Shown: positions 6,250-14,975, numbered from the stretch's first letter. The stretch: 15,468 bases of DNA from Candidatus Cloacimonadota bacterium (GCA_023228125.1 JALOBT010000050.1:1-15468), one strand, 5' to 3'. The notes: generated by a model not told the origin, from the sequence alone. Translations and numbers: made by a program.

Positions 6250-7236
6250 ATGAAAAATAATATTAGCACTGAGCTCTTTGCCTTGGCGCACAAGGCAAAG
6301 AGCATTGCTATTACCACCCATATACACTCGGATGGAGATGGCATGGTGGCAGCGTTTGCTTTGCAGGAAATCCTGCGGATCAAAGGCTTTGCCAGCACTA
6401 TTATCACGGATGGAGAAGATCTCTCCCGCTACAGTTTCCTGATGGATAAGGCCGTGCATCAGCCTTTTGCAGAAGGTATGCAGTATGAGCTTCTGATGGT
6501 GCTGGATTGCAATAGCCGGGACCGTCTGGGGCCTCGTGCGGCCCTGGTGGATGCGGCGGAAATGCTCTTTGTGCTGGATCACCACGTTCCCGAACATGGC
6601 GTGATCTCAGCAGACCTACAGCTCATCGATCCCCATTATGTATCCGCCGGAGCCATGATCTTTCGCCTGTTTGAACGGGATATCATGGGCTTTGAGCCCA
6701 GTGCACGTAAGTTTATCTCCGAGGCAGTATATGTCACCATCCTCAATGATACCAATAACTTCAGCAATGCCAACACCCGTGCGGAAGTCTTTCAGCTCTG
6801 CGCCTGTCTGGCCAGACAAGGTGCCCAGCCTCATCTTTTGCATCAAGCCTTTTTGCAAAATCAATCGCCCCAGGAGATGCTGTATGTCGGGCATAGCCTC
6901 GCCAGCATCCGTCTGCATCTGGAGGATAGAGTTCTCTTTCTTCATTCAGATCTGGCCCTGGCAAAAGACCTGAACTATGATCCCGCCTCTGCTATGAGCG
7001 TAAGCCGCTATGTGCAGGGTGTGGCGAATCTTTCTGCCTTAGCCTATTTTCAGGAAGTGCAGCAGGAGGTCTGGAAGATCTCGCTGCGTTCACTCAAGCT
7101 CAATGTGCAAGAGATCGCTGCCAGCCACGGCGGTGGAGGACATCGCAAAGCCTCGGGCCTCACGCTGAAAGGCAATCTGCAGGAAGTGCAAGATATTATC
7201 TTAAAGGAACTCAGCCAGGCTATTAAGAAGCTATGA
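6250..7236 (+). CDS. nrnA: DHH/DHHA1 phosphoesterase, NrnA-type oligoribonuclease / pAp phosphatase
   Basis: NrnA-type enzymes hydrolyse 2-5 nt RNA fragments and 3'-phosphoadenosine 5'-phosphate, replacing Orn in many bacteria. Visible motifs in the 328-residue product are THIHSDGDGMVAA (residues 23-35, the motif I aspartates), D-H-H at 110-112 within VLDHHVPEH, NDTNNFSNANT (motif IV region), and the DHHA1 signature GGGGHRKASG at 294-303. The start chosen is ATG 6250, which puts the first catalytic motif at the usual distance. An in-frame ATG at 6211 would add 13 residues (MSWFSRLCISRND) without a ribosome binding site and remains possible. It overlaps truB by 4 nt (ATGA). This is the common position of nrnA next to rbfA and truB in Gram-positives. 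Substrate preference between nanoRNA and pAp is not decidable here. Confidence 0.92.
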   Translation: MKNNISTELFALAHKAKSIAITTHIHSDGDGMVAAFALQEILRIKGFASTIITDGEDLSRYSFLMDKAVHQPFAEGMQYELLMVLDCNSRDRLGPRAALVDAAEMLFVLDHHVPEHGVISADLQLIDPHYVSAGAMIFRLFERDIMGFEPSARKFISEAVYVTILNDTNNFSNANTRAEVFQLCACLARQGAQPHLLHQAFLQNQSPQEMLYVGHSLASIRLHLEDRVLFLHSDLALAKDLNYDPASAMSVSRYVQGVANLSALAYFQEVQQEVWKISLRSLKLNVQEIAASHGGGGHRKASGLTLKGNLQEVQDIILKELSQAIKKL

Positions 7237-8105
7237 ATAGCTTTTTGCTGATCAATAAGCCAGCGGGGATCTCCTCCTTTGGGGTAATCCGCGAGCTGCG
7301 CAAGCTCACAGGTATCAGGAAGATCGGCCATGCCGGAACCCTGGATCCCTTTGCCACCGGACTGCTGATCTGCGCCACCGGCCAATATACCCGGCTCTTA
7401 AAATATGCCGAAGCGCAAAGTAAAAGCTATGAAGCCACTCTGCTTCTGGGCAAAAAGACCAGCACCGGCGATCCCGAAGGGGAGATAATCCAGGAAGATC
7501 AGCCTGATCTAAAGCCCGAAGACTTGCTGCAAATCAAAGCCAAAGTCCTGGCGCTGACTGAGCTGCAGGTTCCCCTTTATTCTGCCATCAAGCTGCAAGG
7601 CAAACGCGCCTATCAATATGCCCGTGAAGGTCAAACCCCCGAAATGCCCCTCCGCAAAGTGGAGATCTATGAGTTTGAACTGCTGGACACGCTGCAGGAA
7701 AACACCCTGCGCTACCGGGTAACTGTCTCCAAAGGTACCTATATCCGCGCTTTGAGCGAATACATTGCGGGCCTCCTGGGCACCGTGGGTATGACCACCG
7801 CCTTGCAACGCACCGCGATCGGAAAGCTGGATGTATCCAGGAGCTGGAGCCTCTCAGAGCTGGAGCCGGATTGGCAAAAGGCGATCTGCCCAGCCGGAGA
7901 TATTCTGACCAGCTTGCCCACTATAAATCTCTCGGAAGACCAAGCTCAGCATTTCCTGCACGGCCGCAAGTTTAGCCTGGCTTATGACTTTGCAGATGGC
8001 TCCGAACTTGCCCTATATTATGAGGAAAAGCTTTGGGGAATAGGCACTTGTGATACGGGCTTCATCGTGCCCAGCCTGGTGCTCAGCGGAGATATCAGCA
8101 AATGA
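7233..8105 (+). CDS. truB: tRNA pseudouridine(55) synthase TruB
   Basis: TruB isomerises uridine 55 in the T-arm of tRNAs and also acts as a tRNA-folding chaperone. The N terminus LLINKPAGISSFGVIRELRK is typical. The catalytic motif GHAGTLDPFATGLL carries the nucleophilic aspartate at residue 38. YEATLLLGKKTSTGDPEGEII (KSYEA), the KLQGKRAYQYAREG segment and the RVTVSKGTYIRALSEYIAGLLG block follow. The remaining C-terminal 65 residues fit the TruB C-terminal/PUA-like region. At 290 residues it is a usual length. The ATG overlaps the DHH gene's stop (ATGA), and its own stop overlaps the ribF ATG in the same way. The call is secure. Confidence 0.96.
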   Translation: MNSFLLINKPAGISSFGVIRELRKLTGIRKIGHAGTLDPFATGLLICATGQYTRLLKYAEAQSKSYEATLLLGKKTSTGDPEGEIIQEDQPDLKPEDLLQIKAKVLALTELQVPLYSAIKLQGKRAYQYAREGQTPEMPLRKVEIYEFELLDTLQENTLRYRVTVSKGTYIRALSEYIAGLLGTVGMTTALQRTAIGKLDVSRSWSLSELEPDWQKAICPAGDILTSLPTINLSEDQAQHFLHGRKFSLAYDFADGSELALYYEEKLWGIGTCDTGFIVPSLVLSGDISK

Positions 8106-9013
8106 GCGTGCTCAGCATCGGCACTTTTGACGGCATCCATCTGGGACACCGCAAGCTGCTCTCCCGGGTGCGCGAGATTGCCCAGGCCGAAGGCCTGAAA
8201 TCCGTGATCATCACCTACCGCGAGCATCCTGCCATCACTCTGAAGAAGGATTCCGCTCCCAAAATGCTCTGCCCCTGCGCCATCAAAGAGCAGGAGCTGA
8301 TCAAGCTGGGCATAGACCAGGTCACGATGCTGGATTTTAGCCCCGAAATGGCAAAGACTTCAGCCCTGAACTTCCTGAGTGACTATCTCATCCCCTCTTG
8401 GCACCCCCGGGTGATCGTGATGGGATACGACAGTCATTTTGGCCAGAATAGAGAGGGCAACCGGCCATTCCTGCAAGCTTATGCCGCCGAATATGGCTAT
8501 CGCGTGGAATATGTAGAGCCGGAACTCAATGCCGGCAAGCCCATCAGCAGCAGCGTAATCCGCAGGCTGTTGGAGACAGCCGATCTGCAAGAAGCGAATC
8601 GTCTTTTGGGCCGGCCTTATCGCCTTTTGGGCTCTGTGTGCCACGGGATGGCGCGCGGGCGGGATCTGGGCTTTCCCACTGCCAATCTCACACTTAGCAA
8701 TCCTCATCAGCTCATTCCGGCAGAAGGTATCTATTTCAGCCGGGTGCATTTGGAGGGACAGACATTTTTTGGCTTGACGAATATCGGTAAATCTCCCACA
8801 GTGAAACACGATGGAATTATCGAGATCGAAACCTATCTTATCGGCTTTGATTCCGATATTTACGGCTCCACCATGCAGGTGGAATTGCTGAATTATCTCC
8901 GGGAGGAAAAGATGTTTGCCGATAGTGATGAACTCACACGCGCCATAAGACAGGATTTGACTCAGGCCCAGAGCCTGATCAGGGAGTTGGGGTGCAAAAG
9001 CGCTACTGGTTGA
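8102..9013 (+). CDS. ribF: Bifunctional riboflavin kinase / FAD synthetase RibF
   Basis: RibF phosphorylates riboflavin to FMN and adenylylates FMN to FAD. The N-terminal nucleotidyltransferase domain (about 1-150) has GTFDGIHLGH at 7-16 with the HxGH motif (H13, H16), and later ISSSVIRRLLETADLQEANRLLGRPY, the usual bridge into the kinase domain. The C-terminal riboflavin kinase domain has GSVCHGMARGRDLGFPTANL, NIGKSPTV, then IETYLIGFDSDIYG and LREEKMF, all matching the family pattern. The length, 303 residues, is normal. It starts within the truB stop (ATGA). Its last 22 nt overlap the start of the following secreted-protein gene. truB-ribF adjacency is common in bacteria, so the context supports the call. 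Confidence 0.96.
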   Translation: MSVLSIGTFDGIHLGHRKLLSRVREIAQAEGLKSVIITYREHPAITLKKDSAPKMLCPCAIKEQELIKLGIDQVTMLDFSPEMAKTSALNFLSDYLIPSWHPRVIVMGYDSHFGQNREGNRPFLQAYAAEYGYRVEYVEPELNAGKPISSSVIRRLLETADLQEANRLLGRPYRLLGSVCHGMARGRDLGFPTANLTLSNPHQLIPAEGIYFSRVHLEGQTFFGLTNIGKSPTVKHDGIIEIETYLIGFDSDIYGSTMQVELLNYLREEKMFADSDELTRAIRQDLTQAQSLIRELGCKSATG

Positions 9014-10137
9014 TTTTGCCCTTTATCTTTGGCCTGCTTTACGCTATCCAATGCGTCTCTGCAGATGGCAGAGCGATAGGGGATAGTAGCCGAGAATACC
9101 ACTATCACTATCACAGCGAGTCCAATGACCTGAATTTCTTCGGGGCAAATCGCTGGGCTGTGCGCTTTAATCTGCGCAATGCCTATCCCGGCCTCAGTGC
9201 GGTGAATTTCCGGGCGCAAGGTGCCCGCCTGTGGTTCCCCTTTTCAGGAGGAACACTGGGCGTGGAATTGCGCGCCGATGCAGCCGGCGATCCCGCAGAT
9301 CTCCTTACCAGCCAAAGCATAGACGTCACAGGCAATCAAATAGATATCACCTTTGAGAGCGAGCATATCGCCGAGACTTTTTGGCTGATGGTGGACTACA
9401 GCACCAATAGCTCAAACCGCTTTGTAGCCGCCAGCGTGGGTGGCGGAACTCACAGCTATTTCATGAATCAGGTGGGCAATATCCAGCAGCTTTCCTCTTT
9501 TGCCACCGCCGGCTATGCCTGCGAACTGCTTTTTGGCCTCTTGGGCGAATTCAGCCTGGGCGAGACCGACCTTCAGCTTTGCGATTTTGATCTGGACGGC
9601 GTGCTACTGCCAGCGGGCCAGGTCAAGCCAGCTTTCAGGATCTACAACCACAGCGATAATATAGTCTCAAACGCCAATCTCCGCCTCATCCTCAGCCGCC
9701 CGGGATTTTCCCAATATGATACCCTCAATGTGGCGATCCCTCAAAGCCTGGCCCCCCGGGATTTCTATGAGCATCTCGCTAGCTCGGATCTCTTGATTGA
9801 TCTGCCGGATGAGCCCACACAGCTTCGCATAGAGGCCGTGCTCAGCAGTGAATTTGCCGAAAACGACACCCTGCTTGCGAATAACAAGATTGTGGGCAAC
9901 TATCAGGTCTTTAGCGATGAATCCCCTGTGGATTTGATCGAGAACTTCATGCGGGAAGATGAGAGCACCGTGATCCACAGCATTCAAGAGCCTTATCTTA
10001 GCGATACTCTGCACACTCTGAACTACTATCCAATTCTCTCAGATCCTCTGGCCAATCTGCCCTCGATGCAGCGCTTTAATTGGTATGGTTTCAATTCCGT
10101 GCCCCGCACTGTGGTGGAGGGAGCCAGCGCATTGTAG
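8992..10137 (+). CDS. Secreted sorting-domain protein, N-terminal part, ended by a frameshift
   Basis: Function not recognised. GTG 8992 has AGGGAG five bases upstream. It opens with a signal peptide: KR, a hydrophobic core WLILPFIFGLLYAIQC, and a likely cleavage after VSA at residue 24. The mature part (about 25-300) is beta-rich and aromatic, without an enzyme motif I recognise. Residues about 310-377 (DLIENFMREDESTVIH..., RFNWYGFNSVPRTVVEG) resemble the thioredoxin-like Omp28 pattern, but the cysteines are absent. The frame then runs into TAG at 10135. The next frame continues the protein smoothly to a sorting domain at 10862, so this is one gene broken by a single-base change around 10115-10122, with about 623 residues when repaired. 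It may be a real mutation or a sequence error. It overlaps ribF by 22 nt. Confidence 0.72.
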   Translation: MQKRYWLILPFIFGLLYAIQCVSADGRAIGDSSREYHYHYHSESNDLNFFGANRWAVRFNLRNAYPGLSAVNFRAQGARLWFPFSGGTLGVELRADAAGDPADLLTSQSIDVTGNQIDITFESEHIAETFWLMVDYSTNSSNRFVAASVGGGTHSYFMNQVGNIQQLSSFATAGYACELLFGLLGEFSLGETDLQLCDFDLDGVLLPAGQVKPAFRIYNHSDNIVSNANLRLILSRPGFSQYDTLNVAIPQSLAPRDFYEHLASSDLLIDLPDEPTQLRIEAVLSSEFAENDTLLANNKIVGNYQVFSDESPVDLIENFMREDESTVIHSIQEPYLSDTLHTLNYYPILSDPLANLPSMQRFNWYGFNSVPRTVVEGASAL

Positions 10138-10862
10138 GTTTCACCGATCAATATGAATCCAAGCTTATAGATGCTCTGACAGAGGCCAGTTCCTATCGCA
10201 GCTTCATCACCTCTTCCTCCTGCAGTTTGCAAGCGGTAGAAAACTCTGAAAACGTGAGTGTTACGCTCGAATTTACAAATGACAATACCCATCTTTATAC
10301 CGGAGTAGGGCAGAGCCTCATGTCTGCTTCCCGCATCTTTGCCGGCCTGTTTCACCAGCATGATTTTGACGGCCACCAGGGCTATGTGCTTTCCCGCTGG
10401 ATCGCTTTTGCCGATACCGTGAGCTCCTCTCTGAATATGGGCTCCACCATCAGCAAGAGCTATTCCTTCACTGCCAGTGGGCTCTTTGATGATGAAGACG
10501 AAGACGCATACCGCCTTTACTATTGGGTGCAGCAGGAGCAGGGCGGCCGCATCTATTACGCAGATTTCAGTGATTTTGATGCCCAGATTCTGGTCTCAAA
10601 TGAGGATGATCTGTTTTCTCCCGCGCTTTTCAGAGTGTATCCCAATCCGCTCAGAGGGCAGAATTCTCTGAAGATATCGCTTGCTGCGCCAGCCAGGCTC
10701 AGCATATATAACCTGCGTGGACAGCGCCTCTACAGCAGGGATTCTTGCCCCAGATCTCTGGAGCTACCCGCATCTTTGTTCCCCAGTTCCGGCCTCTATT
10801 TTCTGCGCCTCGAAGAGCCAGGACACGGGACAAATACAAGAAAAATAAGCATAATAAAGTGA
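10080..10862 (+). CDS. Secreted sorting-domain protein, C-terminal part, with type IX-type sorting domain
   Basis: This frame is open from 10080, but its first ~13 codons are the shadow of the upstream part; the true continuation starts about 10119 (SQRIVGFTDQYESKL). There is no ribosome binding site or convincing start codon, so it is a fragment and not an independent gene. It contains a beta-sandwich-like segment (SVTLEFTND...). Its last ~75 residues are a typical C-terminal sorting domain: FRVYPNPLRG, RLSIYNLRGQRLYS, PSSGLYFLRLE and the end RKISIIK. Such domains direct proteins through the type IX secretion system in Bacteroidota and relatives and occur widely in FCB-group genomes. The final product would therefore be surface-attached or released. 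Its stop lies six bases before yhaM. Confidence 0.7.
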   Translation: MVWFQFRAPHCGGGSQRIVGFTDQYESKLIDALTEASSYRSFITSSSCSLQAVENSENVSVTLEFTNDNTHLYTGVGQSLMSASRIFAGLFHQHDFDGHQGYVLSRWIAFADTVSSSLNMGSTISKSYSFTASGLFDDEDEDAYRLYYWVQQEQGGRIYYADFSDFDAQILVSNEDDLFSPALFRVYPNPLRGQNSLKISLAAPARLSIYNLRGQRLYSRDSCPRSLELPASLFPSSGLYFLRLEEPGHGTNTRKISIIK

Positions 10863-10868
10863 AATAAT

Positions 10869-11816
10869 ATGGAACACATCTTAGTAAACGAATTGCATCA
10901 GCATGAAACCACCGAAATCACAGAATTCTACCTGGCGGTGGAAAAGGAACTGCGTGAAGGCAAGGGCGGACAGTATCTGCGCCTCAAGCTGCAAGACCGC
11001 AGCGGCCAGGTGAGTGCCAATGTCTGGAAGGATGCCGCCAAAGTTGCCGCAGAATTTGACGCTGGCGACGTGGTCAAAATCCGCGCCCAAGTGGTGAATT
11101 ACAAAGGCCAGATCCAGCTCTCCATCACCCAATTACGCTTTGCGGACAAAAGCGAATACGATATCTCCGCCTTCGTGGCCCGCAGCAGGTTTGAGCCAGA
11201 ATTCCTGGCCGAACGCTTCTGGGAATTTGTGGATAAAGTGGAAAACGAATATCTGAACCGCCTCCTGCACGTCATCTTTGACGACAAAGACTTTTTTGCC
11301 CGCTTTATGCAGGCTCCCGCAGCCAAAAACTGGCATCATAACTATGTGCATGGCCTCATCGAACACACCATCGCGGTGGCCTCCCTGTGCGAATTTACCA
11401 GCACGCGCTATGCGGTATCTCTGGATCTGCTGCTCACCGGAGCGATCCTGCACGACGTGGCCAAGGTGATAGAATACAACAGCAAAATCGCCATAGATTT
11501 TACCGATGAAGGCCGGCTGCTGGGACATCTTGCCATGAGCGACCAGATCGCGGTGGAAGCTGCAGCGAAGATTCCCGGATTCCCGCCGGATTTACTGCTC
11601 AATGTGCGTCACCTGATCCTTGCTCATCATGGCGAGTATGAGAAGGCTTCGGTGCGTTTGCCCCAGACCCTGGAAGCTCTGATCCTGCACCATTGCGACA
11701 ATCTCGATGCCCAGGCCGCAGGAGTAAGCCAGCTCTTATCTGCCGCTCCTCCGGATGCCACCTGGAGCGAATTTGACCGTATCAACAGCCGCTATTACCG
11801 CTTAGTCCGCATCTAA
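10869..11816 (+). CDS. yhaM: YhaM-type 3'-5' exoribonuclease (OB-fold + HD domain)
   Basis: YhaM/CBF1 proteins are metal-dependent 3'-5' exonucleases acting on RNA and single-stranded DNA. The N-terminal ~110 residues form an OB-fold nucleic-acid-binding domain (YLRLKLQDRSGQVSANVW, GDVVKIRAQVVNYKGQIQLSI). The HD phosphohydrolase domain follows: YVHGLIEHT with H161 and H166, the HD pair at 195-196 in AILHDVAKV, LILAHHGEYE with H253/H254, and the closing HHCDNLDAQ. At 315 residues it matches the family's ~310. ATG 10869 is six bases after the preceding stop, with only a weak ribosome binding site. The HD residues are intact, so it should be active. It joins NrnA as a second RNA-degrading enzyme in this cluster. 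Confidence 0.9.
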   Translation: MEHILVNELHQHETTEITEFYLAVEKELREGKGGQYLRLKLQDRSGQVSANVWKDAAKVAAEFDAGDVVKIRAQVVNYKGQIQLSITQLRFADKSEYDISAFVARSRFEPEFLAERFWEFVDKVENEYLNRLLHVIFDDKDFFARFMQAPAAKNWHHNYVHGLIEHTIAVASLCEFTSTRYAVSLDLLLTGAILHDVAKVIEYNSKIAIDFTDEGRLLGHLAMSDQIAVEAAAKIPGFPPDLLLNVRHLILAHHGEYEKASVRLPQTLEALILHHCDNLDAQAAGVSQLLSAAPPDATWSEFDRINSRYYRLVRI

Positions 11817-11829
11817 AAACTAAACATTG

Positions 11830-12606
11830 ATGTTTCAGACCTCAGTGCTCGCCAGCGGCAGCAAAGGCAATTGCATCCTGATCCGCAGCCGGAATACCGC
11901 GCTGATCCTGGATGCGGGGATCAGTCTCAAACGCATCTGGGCAGCCTTGGACGCTCTGGCTGTGCCCCGGCATACCATCCAGGCGGTGATCGTATCCCAC
12001 GAGCATTCGGATCACACCAGATCTGCCGGTGCCATGGCTCGCAGCCTGAAAATCCCGCTGTATATCTCGGCCGATACTTATGCCTACTGTGCTCACCGTT
12101 TGGGCAAGGTCGAGGAGCGGCTCACTTATTTTGAATCCGGAGTGGACTTTCTGGTGGGAGACATCCTGGTGCGGCCTTTCCGCTCTTCCCATGATGCGGT
12201 GGATTCCAATAACTTCTGTTTTGAACATGACGATCGCCGGCTGGGAGTGGCGATTGATCTGGGCTACTGCACCAAGCTTACCACCTTAAGGCTCAGCCAG
12301 GCGCATGCCCTGATCCTGGAATCCAATCACGATTTTACCATGTTGATGGAAGGTCCTTACGATTGGAATCTCAAAATGCGGGTAAAAAGCGAGCACGGCC
12401 ATCTTTCCAATGAAGAAGCGGTGGGTTTGCTCTCGCAAGTGCTGCATCCAGGCCTGCGAAATCTGGTTCTGGCGCATCTTTCCGAAACCAATAACCTTCC
12501 CGATCTGGCCTATAGGGTGATGAATGAATATCTGCAAAGCATTCGCAGCGAGATCAAGCTCCAGGTGGCCAGCCAGCACTCTCACACTGCTCTGATCGAT
12601 ATCTAA
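11830..12606 (+). CDS. yycJ: YycJ/WalJ-like MBL-fold metallo-hydrolase (probable exonuclease)
   Basis: The 258-residue product opens with FQTSVLASGSKGNCILI, the hallmark of the YycJ (WalJ) family. The metal-binding motif HEHSDH lies at 57-62. Further ligand positions are likely in SSHDAVDSNNF, AIDLGY and LAHLSETNN. Characterised YycJ proteins are 5'-3' DNA exonucleases of the metallo-beta-lactamase fold, linked to mismatch repair or cell-wall signalling; RNA substrates are possible given the neighbours. ATG 11830 matches the family N terminus; TTG 11827, three bases before, is less likely. It is 13 nt after yhaM and ends 17 nt before the convergent priA stop. No strong terminator is visible between them, only a weak GTAAAA/TTTTAC pair at 12614-12627. 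Confidence 0.88.
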   Translation: MFQTSVLASGSKGNCILIRSRNTALILDAGISLKRIWAALDALAVPRHTIQAVIVSHEHSDHTRSAGAMARSLKIPLYISADTYAYCAHRLGKVEERLTYFESGVDFLVGDILVRPFRSSHDAVDSNNFCFEHDDRRLGVAIDLGYCTKLTTLRLSQAHALILESNHDFTMLMEGPYDWNLKMRVKSEHGHLSNEEAVGLLSQVLHPGLRNLVLAHLSETNNLPDLAYRVMNEYLQSIRSEIKLQVASQHSHTALIDI

Positions 12607-12623
12607 TCCTAACGTAAAATCTT

Positions 12624-14975
12624 TTACATCAACATCATAGGATCGATATCAAGCTGCTTGCTGATCCCCTTTTGGGGCTGAAATCCCCCCTCGATATACT
12701 CTACCGCTGTCCGTATTTGGCTGGGGTTTGCGGCTTTGATGATCACATGATAGCGGAAAAGCTGATTGATCTTGGCAAAAGGAGCGGGGCTGGGGCCCAG
12801 GATGATCAGCTCCTCACTTTGCGGGGGTAAAAAGGTGCGTTTCAGCCTGTCCATTTCGTTAGTCAGCTCACCCAGATCTATGCCTTGATAGAGCAAACGC
12901 GCCAATCTAAAGGCCGGTGGATAGCTCAGCCGGCTGCGGTAATTCATCTCCTGGGCGGCAAAGCTCTCAAAATCCTGTTTGCTGGCACATTGGATGGAGT
13001 AATGCTCCGGATTGTAGGTCTGGATGATCACTTCTCCGGTCTTTTCGGCGCGACCACTGCGTCCAGCCACCTGCGTGATCAATTGAAAGCTGCGTTCCGA
13101 AGCCCTGAAATCCGGAATATTGAGGCTGATATCGGCATTGATGATGCCCACCAGAGTCACGGATGGAAAGTCCAGCCCTTTCGTGATCATCTGGGTGCCC
13201 AAAAGGATGTCGATTTCCTGGCGCTTCATGCGCTGATACATGCTTTTTAAGGTGCTGCTGGAGCTATCGCTGTCCATACGCAATATTCTGGCGGAGGGGA
13301 AGAGCATCTTCAGGGTCTGCTCCACTTTCTGAGTGCCGGCAGAGCCGTAGGAGAAACTGAATCCGTTGCAGGAGGGACAACGCCTGGGGATGGGATAAAA
13401 GTGCCCGCAATAGTGGCATTGCATCTCCTCACGGTCCCGGTGATAATACATGCTGATCTCACAATTTTCACAGGTGATCAGCTTGCCGCATTTCAGACAC
13501 TGCAGGAAGGAGGAATAGCCGCGGCGGTTTTGAAAAAGAATCACCTGCTCGTTCCGGTTTAAGCGTTCGGTGATGGCAATCGCCAGTTCATCTGTGATCA
13601 GCTCCGGATTTTGGCTGTCGCGAAGATCGATCAGCCGCACTGTGGGCAGGCTGTAGTGCAAGGGGCGGTTTTTGAGGCGGTGCAATCTGAATTTGCCTGT
13701 TTGCGTATTTTGCCAGCTTTCCAGGGAGGGAGTAGCACTGCCCAGGATGATCTGTGCGCCGCTTTTCTGGGCCCGCACGATGGCCAGATCACGTCCGTTG
13801 TAACGAGGCACATTATCCTGTTTGTAGCTGCTTTCATGCTCTTCATCCACGATGATCAGTCCAAGATTTTGCACCGGTGCAAAGACCGCACTGCGGGCTC
13901 CGATCACCAGCCGGCATTCGCCGCTTTTCATCTTTTGCCATTCTGCAAACCTCTGCGCCTGGGTCAATTGACTGTGCATCACCGCCAGGTTGCTGCCAAA
14001 GTGGGAATCAAAGCGGTCCAACATCTGCGGAGTGAGCGCAATTTCCGGGATCAAAAAGATCACACTCTGCCCAGCCTGCAGGTATTTGCGGATGATCTCT
14101 ATATAGACCTCAGTTTTGCCCGAACCGGTGATGCCATACAGCAGATGAACCTGGAATTTGCCATAATCTTCCAGGATTTCACGGATCGCCTGCTTTTGCT
14201 CAGCCGTCAGGGTGATGGTTTTTGCTCCACTGCCTTTTTCGCGGATGAAGCCGGAATCCTGCACCTCTTTCGGGAAAATGCGGATGATGCCCTTTTTCAC
14301 CAGAGCTTTCAGCGCACTGTAAGCTATCAGGCTGCTGATATCTGCCATCAGAAATGGGCTCTCCGCCTGCTCTTTGATCAGCTCCCAAGCCTCCCGCTGC
14401 CTCAGAGGAAGCTCGTTTTCATCAAATTCGAGACCGGCCACTTCGATGAAATTCTTCTTCTTGGGCTTGTCCAGGTGTTTCACTTTGTGCGCCAGGCTGA
14501 TGAATCCGGCGTCTTGTGCAGCTTCCGCCATCCGGTAAACCGGATAATCCGGTCGGCTTTTCTTGAGCTCAGAAAGCTTGAGTTTGTCCTGAGTTTGCAA
14601 GGCTGCATAGAGGGGCAGATAATCCTGGGGGATATCTTTGTCACTGCCGATCCAGCTTGCCACAGCATCCACGTCACATTGGAGCCGGCTGGGCAGCATG
14701 GCAAAAAGAGCTTTTCCCACCGAACAGTGATAATACCAGGCTATCCATTTTGCCATCTCCAAAAGCTCCGGCGGCAGCACTTCTGCCTCATCCAGGACCT
14801 CCACCACGCTTTTGTAACGATAATTCTGCTGGGGCATCTCTTCCATACAGATGCCCAGCATCAGCTTGGCCCTTAGTGGAACCAATACTCGCGCCCCATA
14901 GACGATGCGCTGCGAGCTGCTATAGCTAAAATCCTTGTCGATCCCCAAGGGGAGACATACTTTGTAATAATACAT
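12624..14975 (-). CDS. priA: Primosomal protein N' (replication restart helicase PriA)
   Basis: PriA recognises stalled forks and D-loops and reloads the replisome; it is a 3'-5' superfamily 2 helicase. The 783-residue product starts with the 3' DNA-binding domain (YYYKVCLPLGIDKDFSYS...GARVLVPL) and a winged-helix-like region. The helicase core follows: Walker A GITGSGKT at 281-288, DEEH at 377-380, GSATPSLES. A zinc-binding insertion has eight cysteines at about 493, 496, 502, 505, 520, 523, 533 and 536. Helicase lobe 2 has GTQMITKGLDFPSVTLVGIINAD and QVAGRSGRAEKTGEVIIQT. All key residues are present and the length is normal (E. coli 732). The gene converges on yycJ. A TTGACA on the - strand (+ coordinates 15005-15010) lies upstream, but without a good -10 box. 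Confidence 0.96.
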   Translation of the reverse strand: MYYYKVCLPLGIDKDFSYSSSQRIVYGARVLVPLRAKLMLGICMEEMPQQNYRYKSVVEVLDEAEVLPPELLEMAKWIAWYYHCSVGKALFAMLPSRLQCDVDAVASWIGSDKDIPQDYLPLYAALQTQDKLKLSELKKSRPDYPVYRMAEAAQDAGFISLAHKVKHLDKPKKKNFIEVAGLEFDENELPLRQREAWELIKEQAESPFLMADISSLIAYSALKALVKKGIIRIFPKEVQDSGFIREKGSGAKTITLTAEQKQAIREILEDYGKFQVHLLYGITGSGKTEVYIEIIRKYLQAGQSVIFLIPEIALTPQMLDRFDSHFGSNLAVMHSQLTQAQRFAEWQKMKSGECRLVIGARSAVFAPVQNLGLIIVDEEHESSYKQDNVPRYNGRDLAIVRAQKSGAQIILGSATPSLESWQNTQTGKFRLHRLKNRPLHYSLPTVRLIDLRDSQNPELITDELAIAITERLNRNEQVILFQNRRGYSSFLQCLKCGKLITCENCEISMYYHRDREEMQCHYCGHFYPIPRRCPSCNGFSFSYGSAGTQKVEQTLKMLFPSARILRMDSDSSSSTLKSMYQRMKRQEIDILLGTQMITKGLDFPSVTLVGIINADISLNIPDFRASERSFQLITQVAGRSGRAEKTGEVIIQTYNPEHYSIQCASKQDFESFAAQEMNYRSRLSYPPAFRLARLLYQGIDLGELTNEMDRLKRTFLPPQSEELIILGPSPAPFAKINQLFRYHVIIKAANPSQIRTAVEYIEGGFQPQKGISKQLDIDPMMLM

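Noticed and set aside
6006..6260. Alternative frame over the RbfA acidic tail
   Set aside because: Its Met/Ile/Thr-rich repetitive translation is just the shifted reading of GAT/GAC/GAA runs.
10110..10125. Programmed -1 frameshift in the secreted protein
   Set aside because: There is no X XXY YYZ slippery heptamer in the original frame and no obvious downstream stimulatory stem; a mutation or sequencing indel explains it better.
12614..12627. Terminator between yycJ and priA
   Set aside because: GTAAAA/TTTTAC is an AT-only-type stem with a 2-nt loop, without a GC stem or T-tract, and it overlaps the priA stop.
13611..14876. 421-codon open frame on the + strand opposite priA
   Set aside because: It is the antisense shadow of a clear PriA with all helicase and zinc motifs; the translation shows no recognisable domain.
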